Shown: in pieces, positions 5,262-11,764 of the stretch
Layout of the letters: each line of letters opens with the position of its first letter
Numbering within the stretch: position 1 is the first letter of the stretch
Origin: Verrucomicrobiota bacterium
GTDB taxonomy: Bacteria; Verrucomicrobiota; Verrucomicrobiia; Verrucomicrobiales; DEV007
Direction: 5' to 3'
Length of the DNA: 11,959 nucleotides
NCBI GenBank assembly: GCA_013152075.1
Contig: JAADHD010000014.1
Span: 1 to 11,959, forward strand
Translations under genes and position numbers: made by a program
The notes under the pieces: generated by a model
The model's input: only the letters and a program-made list of their open reading frames with translations
Database searches by the model: none
Told to the model about the DNA's origin: nothing

Positions 5262-7799
5262 ATGTCTTTGCCGCTGCCCGAATCAGATTCACCGCCGCCC
5301 TCCAACGATGAGATTCTCGACGCCTTTCTAGGTAGTCTCGTCGAGGATGGAATCGATCCGTATGATCATCAGGAAGAGGCGATCCTCGAACTCTTCGCGG
5401 GAAACAATGTGATTCTCAATACCCCGACAGGTTCGGGGAAATCCCTCGTTGCTCAAGCGCTGCAATACCGGTCGATCTGTCTTGGACGCCGTTCCTTTTA
5501 TACCGTGCCGGTGAAGGCGCTCGCGAACGAGAAGTTTTTGTCGCTCTGTCAGGTCTTCGGGCCTGAGAATGTAGGAATGATCACCGGCGATGCCACGGTC
5601 AATGCGGAAGCTCCGGTGATTTGCTGCACCGCGGAAATTTTATCCAACCTGGCGCTTCGCGAGGGTGATCAGGCGAAGGTTGACGAGGTGATCATGGATG
5701 AGTTTCATTATTACTCGGATCATGAACGGGGCGTTGCCTGGCAGGTGCCCCTGTTGACCCTTCCTCAAGCGCGGTTTCTACTCATGTCGGCGACCTTGGG
5801 CGATACGGGATTATTCGAAAATGCATTGACGGCGCTCAACGGGCTTCCAACCGTTTTAGTGAAATCGGAAGACCGCCCCGTCCCGCTCGAATACGAATAC
5901 AGCACGACGATGCTGGAGGAAAAAATCGAACAGCTGGTTGAGGCGGATCGAGCGCCCATTTACCTCGTTCATTTCACCCAGCTTTCCTGTGCAAAAACAG
6001 TGCAGAATCTGATGAGTCGGAACTTTTGCTCGAAGGAGGAAAAGAACAAAATTGCTTCCCATCTTATTGATGCTGATTTCCGCAGTCCTTACGGTAAGGA
6101 AATTAAAAAATTCCTTCGTCACGGTCTAGGGATTCATCACGCGGGCCTGCTGCCTAAGTATCGTGTTTTGGTCGAAAAATTGGCGCAGCAGGGCTTGCTC
6201 AAGGTGATCTGCGGTACGGACACTCTTGGAGTTGGGGTCAACGTTCCGATTCGCACGGTGCTTTTTACCCAGCTGTTCAAGTATGGCGGGCAACAAACGA
6301 AGACCCTTGCGGTGCGTGACTTCAAACAAATCAGCGGACGAGCCGGGCGACGAGGATTCGACTCTGTGGGTTACGTGGTGGCTCAAGCTCCTCCTCATGT
6401 CATTGACAACATCAAGGCGGAGCAAAAAGCGGCAGCCAAGGGAAAGAAGAGCAAGGCGATGAAAAAAAAGCCGCCGGAGAAGGGTTTTGTGAACTGGGAT
6501 GAAGGAACATTTCTCAGGCTGCGTGAATCAGCTTCAGAAAAGCTGACTTCAAGCTTCTCAGTGAATCACGGAATGCTGCTTAATGTGCTCAGTCGGACGC
6601 AAGAGGACGGCTGTGACGCGCTTCGACAAATCATTCGTTCTTCTCACGAAACCGGTCAGGGAAAGAGGACGCTGCAACGCCGTGCTTTTTCGCTCTTTCG
6701 CGGACTAGTTGAGGGAAATGTGTTAAAAATTATCCCGAAATCTCAGCGTGGTGGAGCTTACAAGGTAGCTCTTAATATAGATTTGCAGGAGGACTTCTCG
6801 CTGAACCAGTCTCTCGGGCTTTATCTACTCGAAGCCATTTCAAAGTTGGATCAGGAGGATCCCCAATATTCGCTTCAGATTCTGTCCCTCGTGGAAGCCA
6901 TCCTTGAGGATCCGACCGTGGTGATCCGAAAACAAGTCGATAAAATAAAGAGCGAGCTGGTGGCTGAAATGAAAGCTGAAGGCATCGAATACGATGAGCG
7001 TATGGAACGACTCGATGAGGTTGAACAGCCAAAGCCGGGAAAAGAGTTCATCTACGCAACCTACAACGAATTTGTCCTGACGCACCCCTGGGCGAAAGAG
7101 GTCTCAGTGCGACCAAAATGCATCGCCCGCGAGATGTTTGAAAACTGGCAGTCGTTCGAGGATTACGTCAAAGTGTACGGTCTCGAACGCAGCGAAGCGG
7201 TTTTGCTTCGGCATCTTTCCGAAGTGTTTAAAGTGCTCGTGCAAACGGTTCCGCCTGCGGCAAAAACGGAGCAGGTCCTAGAGGCAGAATCCTATTTTGA
7301 ATCGATGCTTCGTGGAATCGATTCAAGCCTTCTCGATGAGTGGGAGAAGCTTCGAAACCCTGATTACGTGCCGGAAGTTTCGCAGGCAGAGGCCCCGGTG
7401 AAGAAAATCCCAATCACGAGGAACCGGGAAGCCTTTCAACGATTGCTTAGAGCGAAGGTGTTCGATGTCGTGAAAGCGTTGTCGCGTCGGGAATGGGAAC
7501 AAGCGCTTTCCATTCCGGATCAATCTGAGAAAACCATGACATCGGTAGAATTGGGAAGCTTGATGAGTGGCTATTTCGAAGATCACGGTTTTATCCGTCT
7601 CGATCCTGAAGCGCGAAACAGGAAGCACTGCCGGATTCAGGATGGCAGCGATTCATTGCACTGGAAGGTGGAGCAGGTTCTGGTCGATCAGGAAGATCTC
7701 AACGACTGGTCAATCCGCTTTCAAGTCGATCTACGCGCATCCGACGAGCAAGACGAGGTCGTGCTGCTTTGGAACACTATTGGGCCGATCGCGGGGTAG
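5262..7799 (+). CDS. Ski2-like DEAD/DEAH-box helicase with DUF3516-type C-terminus
   Basis: 845-aa superfamily 2 ATP-dependent helicase, full length for the bacterial DUF3516 helicases. Motifs in order are the Q-like YDHQEEAI (34-41), Walker A NTPTGSGKS (53-61), Ia TVPVKALANEKF (81-92), GMITGDATVNAEAPVICCTAEILSN across motifs Ib/Ic (105-129), Walker B MDEFHYY (145-151), and SAT (176-178). The second RecA domain has HHAGLLPKYR (292-301), GTDTLGVGVNVP (318-329) and motif VI QISGRAGRRG (356-365). A Lys-rich stretch (about 386-406) follows, then the long mostly helical C-terminal region. The HHAGLLPKYR and GRAGRRGFD signatures are those of the Ski2/Mtr4/Hel308 group, which unwinds structured RNA or DNA. 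The bacterial members are poorly characterised and are presumed to act in RNA metabolism in the cytoplasm. The gene stands alone, behind a structured leader, with a hairpin shortly after its stop. A polar, Pro-rich N-terminus precedes the Q-like motif, and the ATG at 5262 is the first start in the frame. Confidence 0.93.
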   Translation: MSLPLPESDSPPPSNDEILDAFLGSLVEDGIDPYDHQEEAILELFAGNNVILNTPTGSGKSLVAQALQYRSICLGRRSFYTVPVKALANEKFLSLCQVFGPENVGMITGDATVNAEAPVICCTAEILSNLALREGDQAKVDEVIMDEFHYYSDHERGVAWQVPLLTLPQARFLLMSATLGDTGLFENALTALNGLPTVLVKSEDRPVPLEYEYSTTMLEEKIEQLVEADRAPIYLVHFTQLSCAKTVQNLMSRNFCSKEEKNKIASHLIDADFRSPYGKEIKKFLRHGLGIHHAGLLPKYRVLVEKLAQQGLLKVICGTDTLGVGVNVPIRTVLFTQLFKYGGQQTKTLAVRDFKQISGRAGRRGFDSVGYVVAQAPPHVIDNIKAEQKAAAKGKKSKAMKKKPPEKGFVNWDEGTFLRLRESASEKLTSSFSVNHGMLLNVLSRTQEDGCDALRQIIRSSHETGQGKRTLQRRAFSLFRGLVEGNVLKIIPKSQRGGAYKVALNIDLQEDFSLNQSLGLYLLEAISKLDQEDPQYSLQILSLVEAILEDPTVVIRKQVDKIKSELVAEMKAEGIEYDERMERLDEVEQPKPGKEFIYATYNEFVLTHPWAKEVSVRPKCIAREMFENWQSFEDYVKVYGLERSEAVLLRHLSEVFKVLVQTVPPAAKTEQVLEAESYFESMLRGIDSSLLDEWEKLRNPDYVPEVSQAEAPVKKIPITRNREAFQRLLRAKVFDVVKALSRREWEQALSIPDQSEKTMTSVELGSLMSGYFEDHGFIRLDPEARNRKHCRIQDGSDSLHWKVEQVLVDQEDLNDWSIRFQVDLRASDEQDEVVLLWNTIGPIAG

Positions 7800-7804
7800 T
7801 AACT

Positions 7805-7822
7805 ACCAGGGGGTAGACCCCC
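7805..7822. repeat. REP-like motif, copy C, forming a G5/C5 hairpin
   Basis: ACCAGGGGGTAGACCCCC lies six bases after the helicase stop codon. GGGGG (7809-7813) and CCCCC (7818-7822) form a tight hairpin with a TAGA loop. The motif matches copies A and B upstream of the same gene, so the helicase is bracketed by related repeats. Confidence 0.45.
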
Positions 7823-7835
7823 AGAATAGAGAGTA

Positions 7836-7867
7836 AAGCCCGTGAGTGGAGGAAGATACACGGGCTT
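7836..7867 (+). terminator. Possible helicase 3'-end hairpin
   Basis: AAGCCCGTG (7836-7844) is perfectly complementary to CACGGGCTT (7859-7867) with a 14-nt loop, 37 nt after the helicase stop. Position and stem strength fit a transcript-end structure, but the following bases (AAAAGTGTTT) are a poor U-tract, so intrinsic termination is doubtful. It may instead protect the 3' end. Confidence 0.4.
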
Positions 7868-7974
7868 AAAAGTGTTTACCGGAGAACAAAGAGGAAGCTG
7901 AATGCGCCAGGATCTGGCCGTGTCGTTGTATTGCAGCCAGGGCAAAGTCAATAATTGCTAGCTGTCTCCGAATA

Positions 7975-8072
7975 CGGTTCAGGATTCAGGGACTGACCCC
8001 GGAACGGTTCAGGATTCAGGGACTGACCCCGGAATGACCCCGGAAGGGACTGACCCCGGAACCCCGGAACGG
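7975..8072 (+). repeat. Tandem array: two perfect 30-bp units plus three shortened copies
   Basis: The 30-bp unit starting CGGTTCAGGATTCAGGGACT is present twice without mismatch (7975-8004, 8005-8034). Three progressively trimmed derivatives follow: an 11-bp copy (8035-8045), a 16-bp copy (8046-8061) and an 8-bp copy (8062-8069), then CGG, the first bases of another unit. All copies end in CCCCGGAA, so the 3' end of the unit is constant while the 5' end is lost. There are no unique spacers, so it is not a CRISPR array. The reverse complement (CCGGGGTCAGTCCCT) matches the REP-like motif seen at 5024, 5171 and 7805. Polymerase slippage or repeated partial insertion could explain it. Confidence 0.85.
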
Positions 8073-8360
8073 AAAACTTCTGAGAGACGCTCTATGTGCT
8101 GCGCGGTGGCGATAAAGAGAACGCGATGTTTAAGATGTGAAGGGCTTGGTGGGGCGGTTAGGGCCGCGGCAATAATAAAATACCCCAAGCTACTTGTCTT
8201 TTTCATCTCCACCTGCGTTCGAATTCCTTCAAATAGCCTGCTATTATCAGAAATTCCGCCTTGCTAGAAATAAAAAATCCTGCGCATTTTGGGGTGTTTA
8301 TTAATTTCCTCGGCCCTTACTCGATTTCTAGGGTTGACCTCTACGACTGATCCGAAAAAC

Positions 8361-8420
8361 CCTTTGCGAGAGAAAAAATGTCGGAGGTGGATCTCGCTAA
8401 GGCGCAGAGACTCGCAAAGG
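8361..8420. repeat. 10-bp perfect inverted repeat, 40-nt spacing
   Basis: CCTTTGCGAG (8361-8370) is perfectly complementary to CTCGCAAAGG (8411-8420). The inner segment includes CTCGCTAAGGCGCAGAGA, itself related to the right arm, so the right side looks like a CGCAAAG/CGCAGAG-type dispersed repeat. It could be a small palindromic or MITE-like unit. I see no duplicated flanking bases. Confidence 0.5.
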
Positions 8421-8503
8421 TATGATGAAAATAGAATGGGGGCAGGTGCCGTATTGGGATCCAAATTACCGACTTCCTCAGCTGCTCCTGTATCCCCAAC
8501 GCA

Positions 8504-8770
8504 TCAGTGCGTTGCCAGAACCGGCTCATAATCTACGTAGACAAAGGACAAGCTGTCATCATCCAGAGCGAGCGCCCCGGCCTCGACGTGATGATCCAAG
8601 CAATGACTTTCAGGAATCTCAGGCTCATCCTCCAGATGAAAGGCAAGCCCCTCCTCAGCCAATCTAACCACTTCACTCAATGATTCGCCCGCCGCAGCAT
8701 AGCCTGGCACATCAGGAAAAAACCCACTGTAACCTTCCCCGCCGCTCTCTACTACCAATAGATATTTCAT
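8504..8770 (-). CDS. HicB-like antitoxin, orphan
   Basis: 88-aa protein matching the HicB-like antitoxin fold (partial RNase H). It has MKYLLVVESGGEGYSGFFPDVPGYAAAGESLSEVVRLAEEGLAFHLED, with the typical opening strand, the F-P-D-(L/V)-P-G turn at about 18-23, the 'AAGESLSEV' helix start and the acidic end of helix 1. The tail (SLSFVYVDYE) supplies the last strand. HicB proteins neutralise HicA mRNA-interferase toxins and often carry a C-terminal DNA-binding segment. This one ends right after the core domain, shorter than the usual 110-140 aa. No HicA-like frame of about 60 aa (with its Gly-Ser-His-His motif) is visible directly upstream or downstream on the minus strand. The ATG is preceded by GAAGGG about 7 nt away, one of the better ribosome-binding sites in the window. 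It is either a remnant of a broken hicAB pair or an independent HicB-fold protein. Confidence 0.78.
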   Translation of the reverse strand: MKYLLVVESGGEGYSGFFPDVPGYAAAGESLSEVVRLAEEGLAFHLEDEPEIPESHCLDHHVEAGALALDDDSLSFVYVDYEPVLATH

Positions 8771-9062
8771 TTTTTCGCCCTTCTTTACATGATTATAACA
8801 GCAAGGCTGGATTATTTCCAGCCCGCTTGTTGTTGAATTCCGTTCTATATTTATTAGTATAGTGGTTACCTGTTATAAGGCAAATCAAGGAAGTTTCTTT
8901 GTAAAGATTTTTTGAGATACACCTGCAACTTCGCATGGGTTGGTCTTGGATATTAAGAATCGAATATCAAAATCCAACTATTGATCTGGATTGATAACTC
9001 ATCGCAGCTCCGCCTGCGCCGGAGGCTTAGGGACGACAAAAAAACCGTGGAGAATGTGTTCG
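8771..9062. other. Intergenic region between HicB-like gene and MMPB
   Basis: No gene is recognised in these 292 nt. It carries the hicB promoter candidate and its palindrome, an A/T-rich middle, and an imperfect GC-rich hairpin around 9005-9028 (AGCTCCG paired with CGGAGGCT with one bulge). The hairpin lies 35-60 nt beyond the stop of the minus-strand MMPB gene. It lacks a U-run in that direction, so a terminator role is unproven. Confidence 0.4.
8792..8823 (-). promoter_or_regulatory. Promoter of the HicB-like gene overlapping a palindrome
   Basis: On the minus strand a perfect TATAAT (8797-8792) lies about 20 nt before the HicB-like ATG. A TGGAAA (4 of 6 matches to the -35 consensus) sits 17 bp further upstream. 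The palindrome GGCTGGA/TCCAGCC (8805-8811 and 8817-8823, 5-nt loop) covers the spacer and the -35 element. This is where a repressor would be expected to bind in an autoregulated toxin-antitoxin operon. The binding partner is unknown, since this HicB lacks an obvious DNA-binding tail. Confidence 0.5.
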
Positions 9063-9359
9063 TCAGGGATTCAACTTCTTTAAATAATCTATCAAAGGCT
9101 GATAATCGAAGTCATCCGCTCGCTTTAATGCGGCGATGTATTGCTTCCGTTCATCGCTATTTGTATTCAAGGTATCGGTAACCCAGATAATAGGTTTCAC
9201 CTTGGTCAAACGCTTGATCACAACATCGCAGGCCAAGCGGAACCATCTTCCGTTGCCATTGTTGAAAGGGTGAACACGAACCAGGGCATGATGGTAGCGG
9301 GCGATATAGGGTATCAGGCTCTCTTGATCATATGTTTCCCATTCTTCACTGTCAGTCAT
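9063..9359 (-). CDS. Mobile mystery protein B (Fic/DOC family), N-terminally shortened
   Basis: 98-aa Fic-domain protein with the intact catalytic signature HPFNNGNGR (30-38), followed by the usual helices and a C-terminal AALKRADDFDYQPLIDYLKK typical of mobile mystery protein B. Fic proteins transfer AMP or related groups to target proteins. Full-length MMPB is about 190-200 aa, with about 90 further residues before the motif that form the first Fic helices and the beta-hairpin flap. Here the motif begins at residue 30, and the preceding sequence (MTDSEEWETYDQESLIPYIARYHHALVRV) joins a start-like N-terminus directly to the helix before the motif, suggesting an in-frame internal deletion. I chose the ATG at 9357-9359 because it overlaps the end of the upstream gene (ATGACTGA), the normal layout of this pair. 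An upstream in-frame ATG (9387-9389) would overlap by 38 nt. Catalysis is doubtful without the flap, though the active-site loop is perfect. Confidence 0.8.
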   Translation of the reverse strand: MTDSEEWETYDQESLIPYIARYHHALVRVHPFNNGNGRWFRLACDVVIKRLTKVKPIIWVTDTLNTNSDERKQYIAALKRADDFDYQPLIDYLKKLNP

Positions 9360-9819
9360 TCCAGAGGCTTGTAGGTCGCTCGACTTCAAACTCTCTGGCT
9401 AAGTCCAGAACCGCCTCAGATAACGTGATGCCATTGACTGCCGATGCTTCAAGCGCTTGTGATTGATTGACTCGCTTGAGTTTTTGCTCTGCACGACATA
9501 GCGCCTGTTCGGATACCATCTTCGCAATAGGCTTTTTCGGGACTAACATATAGGCCAGTTCACAGCCTAGCGCATCGGCCGTATTCTGAAGGGTGGCAAG
9601 AGTAATAGCCCCCCTTAGCTCATTGCTTTCAAGTTCAGCCAGACTTTGCCGGGTGATGCCTACCCGCTTTGCTGCTTGTGTTTTATTCATGCCGAGAGCC
9701 TCGCGGATAGCAGCCAGCCAGCCGTTTCTGGGCCTATTAGGCACGCTGGAGGTCGCGATCATGGCATCGATTTGTTTGGTTCTCTGACGGGCAGTTCTGG
9801 ATTGTGCTGAGCTCGGCAT
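9352..9819 (-). CDS. Mobile mystery protein A (HTH regulator)
   Basis: 155-aa protein matching mobile mystery protein A. It has a basic N-terminus (TARQRTKQIDAM), the conserved RPRNGWLAAIREALGMN (30-46), an XRE-type helix-turn-helix (KTQAAKRVGITRQSLAELES, about 47-66), ITLATLQNTADALGCELAYMLVP (72-94), a charged helical stretch with ALCRAEQKL, and the typical ending TSLWND. MMPA is nearly always encoded directly before the Fic protein MMPB on mobile or accessory DNA, and the pair behaves like a toxin-antitoxin or regulatory module. Its end overlaps the MMPB start by 8 nt (ATGACTGA), implying translational coupling. The protein is full length and all expected segments are present, in contrast to its damaged partner. 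No clear Shine-Dalgarno sequence precedes the ATG at 9819. Confidence 0.85.
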   Translation of the reverse strand: MPSSAQSRTARQRTKQIDAMIATSSVPNRPRNGWLAAIREALGMNKTQAAKRVGITRQSLAELESNELRGAITLATLQNTADALGCELAYMLVPKKPIAKMVSEQALCRAEQKLKRVNQSQALEASAVNGITLSEAVLDLAREFEVERPTSLWND

Positions 9820-9850
9820 AGCTTGATTTTTTCGTTAGATTTAGATTAAA

Positions 9851-9875
9851 TAGTAGTCTATTGCCTGCTATTATA
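9851..9875 (-). promoter_or_regulatory. MMPA promoter -10 with overlapping imperfect palindrome
   Basis: On the minus strand TATAAT occurs at 9875-9870, about 50 nt before the MMPA start. No good -35 is seen at 16-18 bp spacing. TAGTAG (9851-9856) and CTGCTA (9865-9870) form an imperfect palindrome that touches the -10, a plausible operator for autorepression by the HTH protein MMPA. Confidence 0.4.
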
Positions 9876-10002
9876 CAATCTTAAAGAAGGTATATGCCTG
9901 CGTGAAACACGGAAAAGTCAAGAGATACTCTTTCTCCATACTTTGATAGGAAGGCTCAATAGACCCGTGGGATCGATTGCTTTAACTGGCTTGTTCTATC
10001 AA

Positions 10003-10076
10003 TGGAGGCGAGGGCGGGAATCGAACCCGCGATAATGGTTTTGCAAACCATGGCCTTACCACTTGGCGACCTCGCC
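10003..10076 (-). tRNA. tRNA-Cys (GCA)
   Basis: A complete cloverleaf is read on the minus strand. The acceptor stem GGCGAGG pairs with CCTCGCC, and the D stem is GCC/GGC. The anticodon stem ATGGT/ACCAT carries loop TTGCAAA with anticodon GCA (10044-10042). The T arm is GCGGG-TTCGATT-CCCGC. The discriminator is U, an identity element of cysteine tRNA, and the 3' CCA is encoded (10005-10003). Length is 74 nt including CCA. Its 3' end faces the accessory stretch with the MMPA/B and HicB-like genes. Confidence 0.97.
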
Positions 10077-10169
10077 GTTCTGATCGTGACCGTGAATGTC
10101 GGACTCGAATGAACGTGGCCATTATCGCGGATTCCTCTGCGCTGTCAACGGGGGGGATGAAATTAAAAT

Positions 10170-10270
10170 CAGGAATTCAAGGAGTCGGAGGCGAGTCGAA
10201 GCCGAGACAGCCGGGGTTTACTGAACGGAGGCAATTAGGAGTTCGGAAACTGGGAGTCAGGAATTCCGGG
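10170..10270. repeat. Degenerate GGAGTC/GGAATTC repeat stretch
   Basis: CAGGAATTC occurs at 10170-10178 and 10258-10266, with GGAGTC and GGAGTTCGG-like variants in between. The DNA is purine-rich on the plus strand and occupies the gap between the tRNA and the metallopeptidase gene. A 66-codon plus-strand frame across it has no protein-like features and is not called. Confidence 0.35.
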
Positions 10271-10331
10271 GAAACTTCTTTTGATTCGGATTCGATATCC
10301 AGAGAATAGCGTCCAGCTATTTTGCTGATTT

Positions 10332-11603
10332 TCACTTTCGATAGCTGATTTTCAATCCTTTATCTCTCCATGCACGGGCGACATCTTTTTGCAGTTGCTC
10401 ATAAGAGCGACCGTCGAGTAAATATTTTTGTTGATCCTTGCCTCCTCCGCTTCCTTTGAGGCGAGCGTTGATGAAGGCGTGGAAACGTCCTCCCTGTTCG
10501 TTGCCATCGAGTCGCAGAAAATAATAAGTCAGCACCATAGCGGAGCGATAATTCTGCTGACTGGTGCCGTCGGCGACAGCCGCGTTCCATGTCTGTGCGG
10601 ACATGTTCATGAGTTCCGGGAGAGGGGTCATATCGAATGAGCGTCCTGCTCCAGGGCCTCTACCGGTGTTTTTTCTCACCGGAGTGGACATGTGAGTGAG
10701 CTTGAAGCGTCCTGTTTCGTAGGGAAGGGCTGAGGTGATTTCAGCAAAACCTTCACCTATCCACATTGGGATCAGGGGCAACCAGCGCATCATAACTTGA
10801 TGGGTGACTTCGTGAATAAGGGTGCTGCCTGCACCGCCTCTATTGACTTTTATATTATTAGCGGTTCGAGTAACTCCTAAGCTAGACAAAGGAACATGTA
10901 TTTTTCCCTGAGCGGGAAAAAATGCGCCGGAGCTACCGATTGGGCCTCCTGCGGCCAGGTATTCTTCGGAGGTATCGTAAAGTTGTGTGACGTAATAGCC
11001 GTTCCCGCCAGGTTTAGGGTTCAGTCCAATGGGCATGGCACTGGCGAGATCGTAAGTGGCTTCGAAGACTAATGAGAATTCTCGCACTACACGGTGGGGT
11101 AGGCGGATCGGGCTGCGGAATTCAAAGTGCGGGCTGCGGTAGACATAACCTTCGCGTCTAGTTTCGGTGACCGTGATGATGTCAGCGGGTGAAAAATCCG
11201 TTTTGACTTCGCTGGGCCAGGTTTTTTGAATGGCTGCCGGAGGCTTTGGTGGGGAACTAGGTCTTGAGACTGCAGTGGGTAGGGGGAGAGTGCTTTTAGT
11301 TTTATTCATGCCAGGAGGCAGATTGCTGATCGGGATTCCCGGATTGGTGATTTTTTTTGTTTTGGATTTCAGTTGGGAAATATACTGTTGGTCTGCAGGG
11401 CTGAGTTTTGTGAAGGGGATGGAGACCATGCCGCGAGTTCCTTTGATAGTGATGCTCTTGCTCGACATAAACATGATACTGCCACTGTGTTTTTTGCCGT
11501 CGGTGGTGGTCCAGTCGCGAGCTTGCTGAGCGAATGATGTCAGAGCGGATGTGAGCAAAAGCCCGCAAATGAAGGGGATAAACTGACGTGAGGGGAAGTT
11601 CAT
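10332..11603 (-). CDS. Secreted SHD1-like / HExxH zinc metallopeptidase
   Basis: 423-aa exported protein. A signal peptide (MNFPSRQFIPFICGLLLTSALTSFAQ) is followed by a compact beta domain, RDWTTTDGKKHSGSIMFMSSKSITIKGTRGMVSIPFTKLSPADQQYI (29-75). This has the look of the SLA1-homology (SHD1) domain common at the N-termini of secreted PVC proteins. A Ser/Pro-rich linker (about 85-130) leads to a peptidase-like domain with HEVTH (264-268) and GEGFAEI (283-289). That pattern fits a gluzincin, with His264 and His268 as zinc ligands, Glu265 as catalytic base, and Glu284 or Glu288 as third ligand. The spacing resembles the DUF1570-type peptidases of Planctomycetes and Verrucomicrobia. The substrate is unknown and the location is probably periplasmic or extracellular. 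The ATG at 11603 starts the signal peptide directly; no Shine-Dalgarno sequence is seen. It shares a 161-bp intergenic region with the divergent gene at 11765. Confidence 0.82.
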   Translation of the reverse strand: MNFPSRQFIPFICGLLLTSALTSFAQQARDWTTTDGKKHSGSIMFMSSKSITIKGTRGMVSIPFTKLSPADQQYISQLKSKTKKITNPGIPISNLPPGMNKTKSTLPLPTAVSRPSSPPKPPAAIQKTWPSEVKTDFSPADIITVTETRREGYVYRSPHFEFRSPIRLPHRVVREFSLVFEATYDLASAMPIGLNPKPGGNGYYVTQLYDTSEEYLAAGGPIGSSGAFFPAQGKIHVPLSSLGVTRTANNIKVNRGGAGSTLIHEVTHQVMMRWLPLIPMWIGEGFAEITSALPYETGRFKLTHMSTPVRKNTGRGPGAGRSFDMTPLPELMNMSAQTWNAAVADGTSQQNYRSAMVLTYYFLRLDGNEQGGRFHAFINARLKGSGGGKDQQKYLLDGRSYEQLQKDVARAWRDKGLKISYRK

Positions 11604-11764
11604 GAGTGATGAGGGTATTTATAAATATGCAAGAGGCAACAAGATTGATTGAAGCGCTGAAGTTTGTCAGGTTAGAACCTATCGAGCAAGTCTGTAATGA
11701 GGATGTTTTTGACTTGTGGAAAAAGGGGATTTGCTCTGTGATGAAGATGCGCTGATTGTTTGTT

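Larger units (their letters stand above)
7800..8503. other. Gene-free, repeat-rich spacer
   Basis: About 700 nt in which the short open frames lack family features and have unnatural composition. The stretch contains a REP-like hairpin (7805-7822), a possible end-of-transcript hairpin (7836-7867), the decaying 30-bp tandem array (7975-8072) and a widely spaced 10-bp inverted repeat (8361-8420). I see no RNA gene and no recognisable pseudogene. It looks like accumulated mobile-repeat debris. Confidence 0.6.

Noticed and set aside
7975..8072. CRISPR array
   Set aside because: Only two full units and they abut directly; there are no unique spacers and no cas genes.
8264..8531. Overlapping short open frames on both strands as possible HicA or hypothetical genes
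   Set aside because: None shows a HicA motif or natural composition, and they overlap a repeat region with inverted arms.
9005..9040. Intrinsic terminator for the MMPA/B genes or an integron attC-like site
   Set aside because: The hairpin is imperfect, the run of A lies on the wrong side for a minus-strand U-tract, and no attC core sequences or integrase are present.
10003..10028. Integration attachment site duplicating the tRNA-Cys 3' end
   Set aside because: I scanned the 7800-9900 stretch for TGGAGGCGAGGGCGGG-like copies and found only 6-bp matches.
10109..10309. 66-codon plus-strand gene between the tRNA and the metallopeptidase
   Set aside because: It translates degenerate GGAGTC/GGAATTC repeats and has no protein-like pattern or ribosome-binding site.
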